Of a stretch of DNA of 64,000 nt, positions 17,269 to 29,500 are shown in pieces. How positions within the stretch are numbered: the stretch's first letter is position 1; each line of letters begins with the position of its first letter. The notes under the pieces are model-generated. The model did not search any database, was not told the origin of the DNA, and was given only the letters and a program-made list of their open reading frames with translations. Origin of the DNA: Corticium candelabrum (lineage: Eukaryota; Porifera; Homoscleromorpha; Homosclerophorida; Plakinidae). A program made the translations under genes and the position numbers. The stretch lies in the NCBI RefSeq assembly GCF_963422355.1, contig NC_085093.1, positions 1,276,551 through 1,340,550 on the forward strand, written 5' to 3'.

Positions 17269-17665
17269 GTGTGTGTTTGGAAGTGCAGGTACTATACAGT
17301 GCACCTACCATTTATCAATATGTGTACATATGCTGTGTAGTGACGTCACATTTGTATTTTTTAATGTTTTAGGATCATATTTTGAAGTCTGCATGTGTTG
17401 ACGTCTGCGTTATGCTTACACAATAAGAGAACTAAAAATTTAGGTGATTCTATAGACTGCTATGCATACAGTGTACAAGCGTTTTACACGTGTATACGGG
17501 GACTGGGCACGTGGAGTCTGGTGTGCGAGGCTTCGGAATGCCTACGCTGTACGCGTATTCGGTGTAGTCTCGCGTAGCCAAACTCCTCCCCTTTTTGGTA
17601 GATATAAAAAAGGGAAGGAGTTTGGCTACGCAAGACTACTGTACAGGCAGGTCTACTCATCTGCT
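17269..17665. other. Intergenic gap between GTPase-pseudokinase A and B
   Basis: About 400 bp holding the 3' flank of gene A and the presumed promoter/5' UTR of gene B. No protein signal. The only clear structure is the foldback hairpin at 17564-17639, listed separately. A CRE-like TGACGTCA lies at 17340-17347. Confidence 0.5.
17564..17639. repeat. Near-perfect inverted repeat (foldback element), 33-bp arms, 10-bp loop
   Basis: Arms 17564-17596 and 17607-17639 pair at 31 of 33 positions around a 10-nt loop. The terminal words are GTAGTCTCGCGTAGCC and GGCTACGCAAGACTAC. It ends 26 bp before the start codon of gene B. Similar words (GGTCTGGCTACGCGAGGCTAC) occur alone at 50731-50751 and, more divergent, at 51594-51614 and 30730-30750, so this looks like a dispersed foldback or MITE family rather than a terminator. 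Confidence 0.8.
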
Positions 17666-19530
17666 ATGGCAGTAAGAAACTCTAATGGTAGGCTAGATTA
17701 GCATGCAAATTTTGTATTTGTGCAGGCTGCAACGAAGCTTCCCTCAATTGAGGAAGTTCTAGAAATGGAGCTTAGCGAGCTGTTTAATCTTTGTGAGGAC
17801 TTGCAATTGGATATTGAGGGGATTGACGATTTAGTCGCTGAGGAGCAATTTCAGAGCGCTATACTTGAATACATAAAGAAAATTGCAACAGGCCGTTCAA
17901 CAACAAGTTGTTTGGTATGCATGAACGTTTTTCAATCCTAGATTTTAGTTGTCCAGCGCCGTCATTTGTGTTTCTAGCCTTTTGGAGAGGCTGCCGAAAA
18001 ATTTTCTCATACGGTGGAATGCAAACGTGGTCAATTGCTTCGTGCACTCGACGGCGTAGAGCAATTTGTGCTCAAGAAGGAAGTGAAGCAATGGCTGAAG
18101 AAGCTGGATATTTCTAAACTGCCATGTTGGATGAAGAGGGATGCATTTACTAAGACCAGACAGAAACTGGAAGGGAAACCAGTACTGCTCGTAGCAGGTA
18201 ATTTTTGCGTTTTGTTGGAAACGTTTATTTTTATTGATATCTAAACGCTCCTACCCAGGGGCGTGGAAGCAAATGTGTAGTCGGAAAAAAACTAGCGTAC
18301 GCTAACCAGATTTTGTTTTAACACTGAAAACGTGCCAAATGACCTTACTCGCCCCTCACTGGCATCTATGACTCTGCAAACAGAAACCTCTGAGTATCAA
18401 GCAACTTGATGACATCAAATATTTGGTACACAGCACAAATTAATTAACCTACGAGCGTAAAAGAAGGATACCACACTAGGTGGTGGACTGCTTCGTGAGA
18501 AGCTCACTCTAAACGGGCTGAATTGACTTCCGGTCTGTCTGTCGGTATGTCGCTATGTACCTACCTATGTTTGTTTGTTTGTAAGAGTGTGCACGCTCGG
18601 GGAGTTTGTCGAGCCAATCAGCAATCGTTTTGGGACGCGAAATGTAGGTGAGGTAATACTAACTTGTCAGCGTGAATCACTCTCGGGAATTTGTTGAGCT
18701 AATCAGCAGTCATTTGGGAGACCAACAATGGGTGACGTAACAATCCCGCGCATTATTTATGACAGAAAAGCCGAGATGTGGTAAACCTCCATTTTACGGT
18801 CAAACTGTTGTCAAACCGAGAAGCGCAGAGTAAAGTTCAGGTAATAGTTGTATGCGTTTGTTACTTTTTACAAAAGAATCGCAAAACAAACGAATTCATC
18901 GTTCTTCAAGAAGCCAAGTTAGGGTCCCATGGGATCATGCATCTAGCTAGGCACCGTTGCATGCGCACAACCAACATGTCATTCGCGATCTTCAAGAGAG
19001 CAATATGTTCTAGGTAGGATGGATGATGAACGATCGACGTTGTCTTGCAAGAAAAGATTCGTAGGAAACGTTGACACTGCTTTCTTCTGAATCTGGTCGC
19101 TAGATGTACATGCATGTTGCTTCACAGTATTTTCTATGCAGCTAGGAGACGTACATCGATCTCTAGCTACAGCGAAATAGCGGAACAAAAGATGGTGACG
19201 GTTCAATAAAAGTATGATAATGATCTTATAGTCCATCTCAATAGTTAAATAATTTATTAACTTCCAGTGATGCAAGAGCGCTATACAAGCAGAATTGAGA
19301 CATAACGTAAATAATAAGTCCGCTCCGTGCAAGAGTTGCGTAGCTGTGTAAATTCGAAGTAATGTGGGACATTGATGGTATTTAGTTAATTATCTTTAAT
19401 CACATTGATAAACCCGTGTGTTTTCAAAGAACTACCGTTTACATTCTAGCAACAATTAAGCTAATGATTAATTAATGATAATGACAATAAATAAACAAAT
19501 TTAATAAATATACACTGATATTTACAATAA

Positions 19531-19610
<80 letters not shown>

Positions 19611-19827
19611 CGTCACTTCTGTCACTTGTGCTGAATTCTAAGTGGAAGTGTGGGACATTGATGATATTTAGTTAATTATCTTTAATCACATCGACACATC
19701 CTTGTGTTTTCAAAGAATTATACATTCTAGCAACAAGCTAATGAATAAATAATGATAATGACAATAAATAGACAAAAATTAATAAAATGTACATTAATAT
19801 TTACAATAAATACACTCGTGCCACACA

Positions 19828-19917
<90 letters not shown>

Positions 19918-22787
19918 CACATATATGCAAATATATACTCTCGTAGCTCTGAAGCAACGGTGTAAACACAGCTTCATTTACTAGTTAGCTATGAGCGTAA
20001 AAGAAGGAGACCACATTAAGTGGTGGACTGCTTCGCGAGAAGCTTACTCTAAATGGACTGAATTGACTTCCGGTCTGTCGGTATGCCGCTATGTTTGTTT
20101 GTTTGTACCTATGTTTGTTTGTAAGCGTGTGTGACGCTCGGGGAGTTTGTCGAGCCAATCAGCAGTCGTTTTGGGACACGAAACGTAGGTGACGCAACAA
20201 TAGCATCTGGCGTGCATCACTCTCGGGAATTTGTTGAGCCAATTAGCAGTCATTTGGGACACCAACAAATGGGTGCCGTAACAATCCCGCGCATTATGAC
20301 AGAAAAGCTGAGATGTCATATCCATAGTAAAAACGTTAAACCGTCGTCAAACTGAGAAGCGCAGAGTAAAGTTCAGGCTAGAGTTGTACGCGTCTATTAA
20401 TTTTTACAGAAGAATCGCAAACAAACGAATTCATCGTTCTTCAAGAAGCCAAGCGAAGGTCCCATGGGACCATGCATGTGTACCGTTGCACACGACCAAC
20501 ATGTCATCTGTGATCTTCAAGAGAGCAATATGTTTTAGCTGTAAGTAGGTCTGATGATGAACGATCGGCGGCGTCTTGCAAGAAAGATTCGTAGAAAACG
20601 CTAACGCTGATTTCTTCTGGATCCGGTCACTAGATGTCGCTTCACAGTATTTCTAGGAGACGTACGAGATCAATCTTTATCTATCTAGCTACGATGAATT
20701 ATCATCAGAACGAAAGATGCTAGCAACGTACAGCTCAGCGAAAGCATGATAATCTCATCCACCTCAGTAGTTAACTGCAAGTGATGCAAGATCGAGCGCT
20801 ACAGAAAGAAATAACATGGATAACAAGCCCGCTTCGTTCAAGAATATATTTAAAGGTGTAAGTAGGACTGATCACGAACGATGGACGTCGTCTTGCAAGA
20901 AAGATTCGTAGGAAACGTTGCGCTGCATACTTTCTTCTGGTTCTGGTCGCTACACATACATGTCGCTTCACAGTATTTCCCGTGCACGTACATCGATCTC
21001 TAGCTTCGACGAACTAATTTTAACGGAACGAAAGATGATAGCAACGGCTAGCGAAAGCATGATAATCGTGTCCATCTCAAGTGATACAAGCAAGAGTGCT
21101 ACATGCAGAATTGAGAAATAACGTGGATAACAAGCCAGCTCCGTGCAAGAGACGCAGCCGTCACGCATGTGCATGTACTGAATTCAAAGTGTAGTGTGGG
21201 ACATGATGATATTTAGTTAATTATCTTTAATCACATTGACGCATCCCTGGGTGTTTAAAAGAGTTATACATTCTAGCAACAAGATAATGAATAAATAATG
21301 ATAAGGACAATAAATAGACAAAATTAATAAAATTTACGTTAATATTCACAATAAATACACACACGCGCGCGCGCTCGTAGCTCTGAAACGACGGTGTAAA
21401 CACAGCTTCATTTACTAGTTATAACATATTTGCTATGTAATCACTTACCCTAAACCGGAAGTATACGCTAATGGGAGACTGGTAAAAGTCAATTTTTTAC
21501 GGACATGTCCGTGTGGCCAATGCCCTTCCAACACCCCTGATACGTGGTTCTCGTGTATTTGAATAAATGAGTGTGGGCATACATGCACAAGACTGCAGTA
21601 AAACTGTCTGCTAAAAGTTAGTTTTGTCTTCTAATAAATTCATTTAGCAATTACACGATTTGATTTTATAATTTGCACGTGCATCAAGACAACTTGCCTT
21701 TGAAAAGTGTGGCTTCATAGATGCAAATTGGTCACATTTGCAACATCAGGAATGCCTGCATGTGTGTGTCTGAAGCACTGCAACACGTTCTCATAGAGTT
21801 GCAGTGCGTAATAATTATTGTAGTTCTAACTATTCTTTACTGATTACAGGAGCCACTTCTTCAGGAAAAACAACATTGATTAATGCTCTACTTGGTGAAC
21901 CAGTTTTACCTTCATCACATAATGCTGCAACATCAGTTCTTTGTGAAATCAAATACTCTGGCAGTCCCAAGGCAAAGTATGCTATCATACACTTTGAGAA
22001 AAAAGAGAAACGGCAAACAGAAAGAATTCATCTTACTGACTCTTTGGGGATGACACAGTTAACTGCATATCTGAATGGGAACAGAGTGAAAGCAAATGAA
22101 ATTGTGCCATGCCAAGATGATGACTGGAAATGTGCTCGTGTTGAGGTGTTTTGGCCTCTCAAGTTTCTTAAGGTAAGTTAGCTAGGCATCACGTAGTAGC
22201 TTATGATGCTCTGGGTTTATGAACATGTAGCTGCTGTTCTTAAATAGGACTTTACATTGGTTGACAGCCCTGGTGTAACTGAAGAAGAAGGGGAATCTAT
22301 AACTCGCTGTATAACAGAACAATTTCAGCGTGACTTTGCGTGTGGTTACATCTACGTATTGGATGCTACTCAAGCTGCAGAAGAAGCTTCACAAGTACTT
22401 TGAAGTTGGAGCTGTAATTGCTGGCTGTTTGTACGTATAGCTTTGTGAGTAGGTTGGCGGTCTGTTAAAGACTGTAATGGAAGCAACACAATCTCCACCA
22501 TTGGCTGGTGCTGCTCTGTTTGTTGTAAATAAGTGGGACATGCTTATACAGCAACAAAATGAAGAAGAGCAGCAAGAGTACTTAGCAAGGGTTGCCTATA
22601 ACATTAATCGACGTTGGCCGGGATTCAGCAGAGAAAAGCAACTTCTGACAATGAATGCCAAGTTGGCAGCCCAAGCTCAGGAACTAGGAGCCCCAACAAA
22701 CGACATGAAGAATCTTTGTCGTCGTATTACGGACTTGCTTCCTATTGGAATGGACAACATGTTGCTCAAGTCTGTCAGGTATGTTTG

Positions 22788-22849
<62 letters not shown>

Positions 22850-25520
22850 ATGTGTGTGTGTGTGTGTGTGTGCATGTGTGTGTGCATGCGTGCGTGTGCA
22901 TGCGTGTGTGCAGGAATACTCTACTCTAGCATAGTAACATTGCTCATATCCTTAGACAACCAGTTGAGCTTATGGATGTTACGGAAATTGCATTGGATAC
23001 TACAGTACGAGAGCTCTGTTTGCCCGAAGAAGACAGGATGATGAAATATACTGAAGACTGGAAAAAACTTGAGGCTTTCCGACAATCAATGGAGTGTGGC
23101 AACTTGGCAAAGGCAGCTTATCTACTCGATGCAAAGATGCAGGAGTTAGCACACATCTTTCGTGAGTATTTGAAGTCAAAGGAGAGTTTGAAGTGTTTAT
23201 CTGAACTAAGGAGTTCAGTTGAAGACTTCTCTCACTCAAATGTGGGAAACTTAGTGAAAAAGGCAGTCATACAAACAATAACAGAGCATCCAAAGTACAA
23301 GTCTGCATGTACATGGGCAAATTTGAAAATTACTCCAATAGTAGATGATTCATATAGAGATTTTTTGTTGTTACCAGGAGCTGAATTTTATTCTAGAAAC
23401 TTGGGCTTGGATGATCTGATAGAACTGGAAGCAATTGGATTTTCATCTGGTTCTGTTGACAGTGAGACAGCAGAAGCAGTTGGGTACGTGCTTGGTGCAC
23501 TGTTGCCAATCAACTGGCCGTTTTGGTTAATAGCTGCAATTACTGGCCCAATTGGTCTTGCTATTGCAGCTGCCTCTACTAAAAGCAGCGATAGTTCTGA
23601 CGATGATGGTTTAGTGAAAGTATGTGGTGGATTTAGTCCTGCTTTACCAGCTTTGGCAGTATCATTTGCAGGAGGACAAATTGCTGGTAAAATTGCTAGA
23701 TCGTTGTCGAATGCTAGGCAGAGACGACAAAGCAGGAAAGCTATAACTAAGAGTTATCAACAACTCGTCAACAAGTTGTGTGATAGTGATGGCAAATTTT
23801 TGCAACAGTTGATTAGGAGACTCTTGCAGAATGCCGTCGATTCGGTAAAGAAGATGGGGGAAGACATTCCAGAGCAGCTGCAAGACCTGGAAAGGCAGCT
23901 GCGAGCACGGGTGCGACAGCAAGCAAGTGACCTAGTTTCCTATACTCATGTACTGCAAAGCTGTCGAACTCTTAAGAAAAACCTGTTAGCATTCATTTTA
24001 GAATTGACTGCAAGTAGTGAAGTAGGCGACGCTGATCAGATCAAAGGAAAGGCTCCGTTTAGACTTGGCAGACTTGGACCATTGTTTAAGATAGAAGAGA
24101 AAGAGAAGTTAATGACTTTGGAAGTAATTGATAGTGACATAGTTGAGACAAAATCTGATGACATAATGAGTGTAAAGCAATGCAGGTCTGCTGGACATTT
24201 TAATTTATTTACTATTATGGTTTAGTAATTAACGGTGACAATTGTTTTGTTCAGGCGTTTGCGGCACAAGAACATAGTGTCTGTGTATGGTCTTGTGCAC
24301 TTGTGTGATGAGCCTCTTCAACTGGGTTTGCTGTATGAATGGTGTGAAGGAGGCACTATTGCTGATGAGTTTATTGGTGATGATAATTATGGTTTGGCAA
24401 ATAATTCATCACTGTTTGAACGGGCACAGTTGGTAGTCTTGCAGATGTTTAGCGGTTTGAATTATCTTCATACTTCTGCTATTGTACATGGACATCTGAG
24501 ACCAGAAGCCATTTGGGTAAGTTAAATCAACCATAATTGTGTTAACTGATGTCCATGTGCCATTGCATGCTATTCGTTATCATGTCTCTGTGTCTGTTTG
24601 TTAGTTATACATGGCATGCTTGCTTTCAGGTCTTTGTGTGTAGAAAGCTGCATTGTTTTGATGTAATTAATATTTAGCACCCATCACAGTTGGCTGTCAT
24701 TTGAATTGCTACAGCTGTGGCTTTCTTTTTGATGTCTGAAGTTATGTTTCGGCCAATTCTGAGCTGCCCCTTAATATATGTAGTATATATGAAGTTAAGT
24801 CTATTATGTAATCTACAGTCAAGATCTGTGGACCCTTATTTATCATTTCATCATTTGACAACATATTAGACAGGGCAACTACCAGACAGTGGTAGCATGG
24901 TACTATATGAATCAGATACTGTGGCTCATTTGGATTAGCACAGATTGAGATTAATTAATGAGGTTCAGATTAGCAAGGGTGTACTGTGCCAGTCAAATCT
25001 GTTTGTTGACACAATCACACTATTGTGCAATGATGGTGGTATTGTATACTCTTCCAAACGTGAAGTAGTTAATGCATCAGAGTTTATAATATCATGTGAT
25101 TTTCTATAGATAACCAGAACTGGTACTATCAAAATTGGAGAGGTTGGCTTTTGTAAACTGAGTTCTGAGTCAGTCTCACTGTCCACTACAGATGTCGTGT
25201 ATTTGGCACCAGAAGTTATTCTTGTAAGGCCGTATGGTTTTCCTGCCGACATCTTTAGCATGGGAGTGATTTTGATGGAGATTTGGAACGGCAAGAGAGC
25301 TGTTGCAGCACCTGCTATGAAGACAACTGATACTCCTTTCTTACAGATTTCGGAACCAAAATATGTTCCTTCAGGTGTGAGTGATGATTCAACCACAACC
25401 ATAGAAAAATTCACATCTAGATGGAAATGTGTTGTCTGTCAATGCATATCTGATGATGCAAAATGCAGGCCAAGTGCAGAAGAATGTTTGCGGTCAGCAT
25501 CAAATTTACTTGATATCTGA
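17666..25520 (+). CDS. GTPase-pseudokinase B, paralogue of A (9 exons, 1037 aa)
   Basis: Exons: 17666-17671, 17726-17914, 17978-18197, 21850-22172, 22248-22394, 22453-22778, 22956-24185, 24255-24516, 25110-25520; intron positions and phases are identical to gene A, including a tiny first exon (only Met-Ala). Domains: N-terminal motif MELSELFNLCEDLQL; GTPase G1 GATSSGKTT (139-147), G3 DSPG (252-255), G4 NKWD (321-324); hydrophobic stretch containing NWPFWLIAAITGPIGLAIAA (about 579-611), longer than in A and able to cross or insert in a membrane; pseudokinase from about 770. The beta-3 position is MTLEV (Lys lost), the catalytic loop HGHLRPEAIW (892-901), DFG is replaced by EVGF, and VYLAPEV is kept. 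Intron 3 is 3.65 kb and filled with tandem repeats; intron 6 is mostly a GT microsatellite. The first exon is placed by analogy with A. Function unknown. Confidence 0.86.
18455..21425. repeat. Tandemly amplified long repeat with embedded CA microsatellites (intron 3 of gene B)
   Basis: Segments recur in the same order and orientation: a block starting GAGCGTAAAAGAAGGA at about 18452 and 19991; CGTCTTGCAAGAAA...ATTCGTAG at about 19040, 20570 and 20890; ATTTAGTTAATTATCTTTAATCACA at about 19380, 19668 and 21211; GTGTAAACACAGCTTCATTTACTAGTTA at about 19959 and 21394. The copies are diverged and partly truncated, with a unit of about 1.5 kb. No coding capacity recognised; family unknown. CA tracts occur at 19531-19608 and about 19821-19914. 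Confidence 0.75.
22789..22912. repeat. (GT)n microsatellite filling intron 6 of gene B
   Basis: Nearly pure GT with GCATGT interruptions takes up most of the 177-bp intron between exons 22453-22778 and 22956-24185, leaving about 40 bp before the acceptor. Confidence 0.95.
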
Positions 25521-26185
25521 ATGATTTTTGACTTTAATATGCTATAACTGTTGATGATGTTGTTGAAAACTTATGATGTTTCATCATTTTTTTATTTGCA
25601 GAATAAGTTCAAAGTTTGTAACATTATATTAATAATGAGGCACACTCTGCCTTTGTGCATGGAGAATGCTTTTATAATTATACTAGTATACATGGCCCGT
25701 CCTTCGTACGGGCAAGATACTGTAGTGTAAAGATTGTGGACACGTCACGTGCAATGTTTGTTGCGAGGTCCCGGATGTACTGAATGAATTCGAATCTTGC
25801 TCTTTGCGCTTTTTTCGATAGAAATCGACACACTCCCCGTGTAGCGCTTGCTGCAGAAAACGTGTAGGTTGCATTCGGTGCAAATGCAATCAGAATTTGG
25901 AGAGAAACGAAAGCGCTAGAAGAGTAAGTTTCGTCGGCAAGAGATATTCGATTGCTCGAAGCTTTGCGAAGGACGACGATTTATACAGTCTACACAGGAC
26001 TGGTGTGGGCGTGTGTTCGAATGAACTGGAATGTGTAGCGTTTGCGTCATCGAGAAATTTTACGCGGGGGTCGATCCCTCGAGAGGGGACCCGGTGCATA
26101 ATTTTTTAAATTATTTTACGCAAACCTTCCCCCATGCGTGCCAATTTCGGTTGCGAACGGACAGAAGACGTGGCCGCCAAACGCG

Positions 26186-26231
<46 letters not shown>

Positions 26232-26561
26232 TTGAGCTTTATATAGTAGATGATAGATTGAAGATCCAAGTTACATGAGGTTATCTTTTAAACTGCCTTT
26301 TGGCAATATGATATTTCATAAGTGCTGGTGCTCTACATTTGGAGCACTAATTTCAAGGAAGAGAACCAAACGCATTGTTGAAGCAACAGATTTCTATTGT
26401 AAGAATGTAGAATGACACAGAGTATAGTGCTTTCTTTGTGCATTCTACTGTCTACATGCAAAAACATCCAAGCAAGAGACGTATAAATGTTTGAGTAGGT
26501 ACCACACAGGCACCAGACCACAGATCCTTGTCTACTGCTGCAGCTAATGTCACTAACAAAT
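25521..26561. other. Convergent intergenic region between genes B and C, with a candidate short repetitive element
   Basis: The 3' ends of B (+) and C (-) face each other. No gene seen. From about 25681 a repeat-like segment begins with an imperfect inverted repeat GGCCCGTCC/GGGC around TTCGTAC and runs to a CA tract (26189-26229) followed by AATTTGAGCTTTATATAGTAGAT, a layout typical of SINE- or Helitron-like 3' ends. Identity is not established. Confidence 0.4.
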
Positions 26562-29500
26562 TTATGGAAAACTCAATTCATTAATACGTTGTAGTGCCTT
26601 TCTGGCATCTGGCCGTTGTCTTACTGAAGAGTTCCAACACTCGCTACATATTGCTAGCCACTTGCAATCAACAGTATCATCTGAAGAAGACATGCTTATG
26701 CTTTCCTCATCATTCTCACCTCCATGAGGTTCGCTATCATCTCCTTTATCCGGTCGAAGTTCCTGACTGCGTATTGAATCAATGAATGTCTGATCAGTAA
26801 CAGACAAGTTATAGTTCTCATAAGCAGGTCGTCCTGTCCACACTTCCCACAAGACAATTCCAATACTGTACATGTCAGAAGAATAATCAAGAGGCTGCTC
26901 CTCAAGGAATTCTGGAGACATGTACGCAACATCTCTACATATTGATGCAACAGGTCCGAGTCTGGCAAGACCTAAGTCAGCAATCTTTACAATGCCTCGT
27001 TCAGCAACCTAAAATGTCACAGACATTTGAAAAGAGGTATGTGTAGAAACAGAAGTTTGAAGTGGTTCATCTGTGCATACAGTAAAGTTTTATTAAGATC
27101 TTATAAGATTTCATTCAACGGGACATAGCTAAACAAGAAAGCCTTACAGAATGCTTGACAATGCTATTTGTTAACAACAATAGAGTATGCATGCTATAAG
27201 TTTCTACCTTACCTAGTAGATCGTCAATAATCAAAGGTTGTGTGCACACGTACTTTACCAAACATGCTTGTCACAGTGACATTACTTAATTGTTTGTGAT
27301 AATTATGATCATTAAACTCTAAATTTTTATCAGCTTGTTTCAATTGTAAGCTAAAGAAATTGAGAAACATACCACAATGGTCTCTGAGCTGAGTCGTCCA
27401 TGTCGAACTTGTTTCTTATGAAGAGCAACGAGCCCACTGAGGATGTGTACAGCAATAGTCTTAGCCCTACAGAAACCTTCTGAATGCATAGATGATGCTC
27501 TGCCTGGACTGAAGATCTCATCAGCTAACGTCTTGCCATCAAAGTACTCAAACAACAGCCCCAAATGTATAGGTACCTTCTGCAGCAGAATGGAACCATA
27601 AAAGGAAATCAGGTGGGGATTTCCCTTGAAACGTCTAGTGAAGGTAACAGCAATGGTGGATATGAGCCATTATATAAATGGATGTGTACAAGAGCACCGG
27701 GTACTTACTTGAATCTCTGAATTTCTTTCAGCAAACTATCAGCGTTTTCTTCTGCTAGAGACTCATCCCACACCTTCAAAGCTACGGCTCCTTGTCCTTT
27801 CAAAATTTTCTTTACAACTTGGCCTTTTAATTCATTTGCCAATTTGTCATCTTTCCAGTCTTCCAAATCATCAACTGTGTGGTCATGTGCCCTTAAACTA
27901 AGTACAAAATTGGCAACATGACCTCTCAAGTCACGAACCTCCTCCAGTGCTCTCTCGTAGCTAGGAAGGTCCTCTGCCTCCTGTTTTACTCGAGCTTCCA
28001 GTTCTCGTTCCAAATCATCAATCAGTTCTGGAATCTCTGTCAGAGCTAGCTTTGCTGGTTCAAGAGTAGTTCTTAACAAACAAGTCACAATATCACGAAG
28101 AACACGACTGCTCTTGCTACAGCAGTGTTCAACCATTTCCCTATACCCTTTGTCTACTGCTTTCTTAAATTTAATGTGACGAATGAGCTGAATAACAGCA
28201 TATATGGGAGCCCCAACAACTCCAACTGCCAGAGCAACAGGTGCTCCTAGTAAAGCAGTAGGAACAGCCCATGCAATTGTGGATGCATCAAACATACTAG
28301 ATCTGGAAGAGGTGTTTGCCCTGCTCTTCCTTGGACCCTTTGGTGATGTTCTTGCAATCCTGTTTGATGAGATCTTTACCTTAAAGTCATGAATGTCTCT
28401 TAAAACCTGTAGCATTTGTGACATAGCATTTTGGTTGAGCCAGTTTGAAAACTCTCCGTATCCTTTGTATGTACGAATAGTTTCACAAAATCTCTCTGCC
28501 ACCAGGTACTCGGCATTTTTGTCTTTCAAACTTCGCAATTCATCTTCTTTCAATTCAGACTTCTTCCATTTTACAGCAAACCTATTAGCCTCCTCGGACC
28601 GTAAGTATGTTGTCAGTTGCATTACAAGATGGTCTATGCCTGCCGTGACCATCTTCTGTAGGCCTGATATCTCACCAGTCTCTCTCGACTGCTTGAACTC
28701 TTGCAGCTGCTTCCATTCCTCATCATGTTTTCGCATTCTTTCATCAGTCGGAAGCCGTAGACCTCTGATAGTACCTTCAATGCTATCTTCAATTTGATCT
28801 AGCAAGTTCATCAGCCGATTGCAACCTTTCAGCAATAAGCTATTTACTCCTTCAGGAATGATTGACTGAATGCCTTTGCACAAATTTTTCATGTCATCTG
28901 TGCTAGTGCCCAACGCTTGTGTTTTGGCAGCCATCTGTGCATCCATCTCAACTAGCTGACTGAGCTTCAGTCCATCCCACTGGGTAGAGATACGTTGAAA
29001 CACTTGTTCCTTGTAATTCTTTTTCACTTGCCTGTCAAGAATATCCCACTTGTTGATTACAAACAGAGCAGCACCAGGGGATGGTGGACACTTTGTGGCT
29101 TTGAACAAAGCTGTTAAAAGACCTCCAACCTAAATGAGGGCAATATACACATTCACAGAGTTGATTAGAACAGGCAGAAGACAGCTCCTATGGATTGAAT
29201 GGACATGTGCTACGTACCTGACCAGCTTCTTCTACTGCTCTTGTTGCATCCAGCACATATATAAATCCACATGCCACATCTCGTTGGAACTGTTCTGTGA
29301 TCTTTCGTGCAGTGCTGTTTTCATCATCATCCTCCGTTACACCCGGGCTATCAACCAACGTGAAGTGCTACCAACACACAACACTTTCCTACAAAAGGCT
29401 ACAACATCTACTACAGTAGTGATGATATACCTGCAGAAATCTGAGAGGCCAGAAGATTTCTACCTTCCAGCATTCTGGTTGATTGCTTTTGCCTTTCAAG

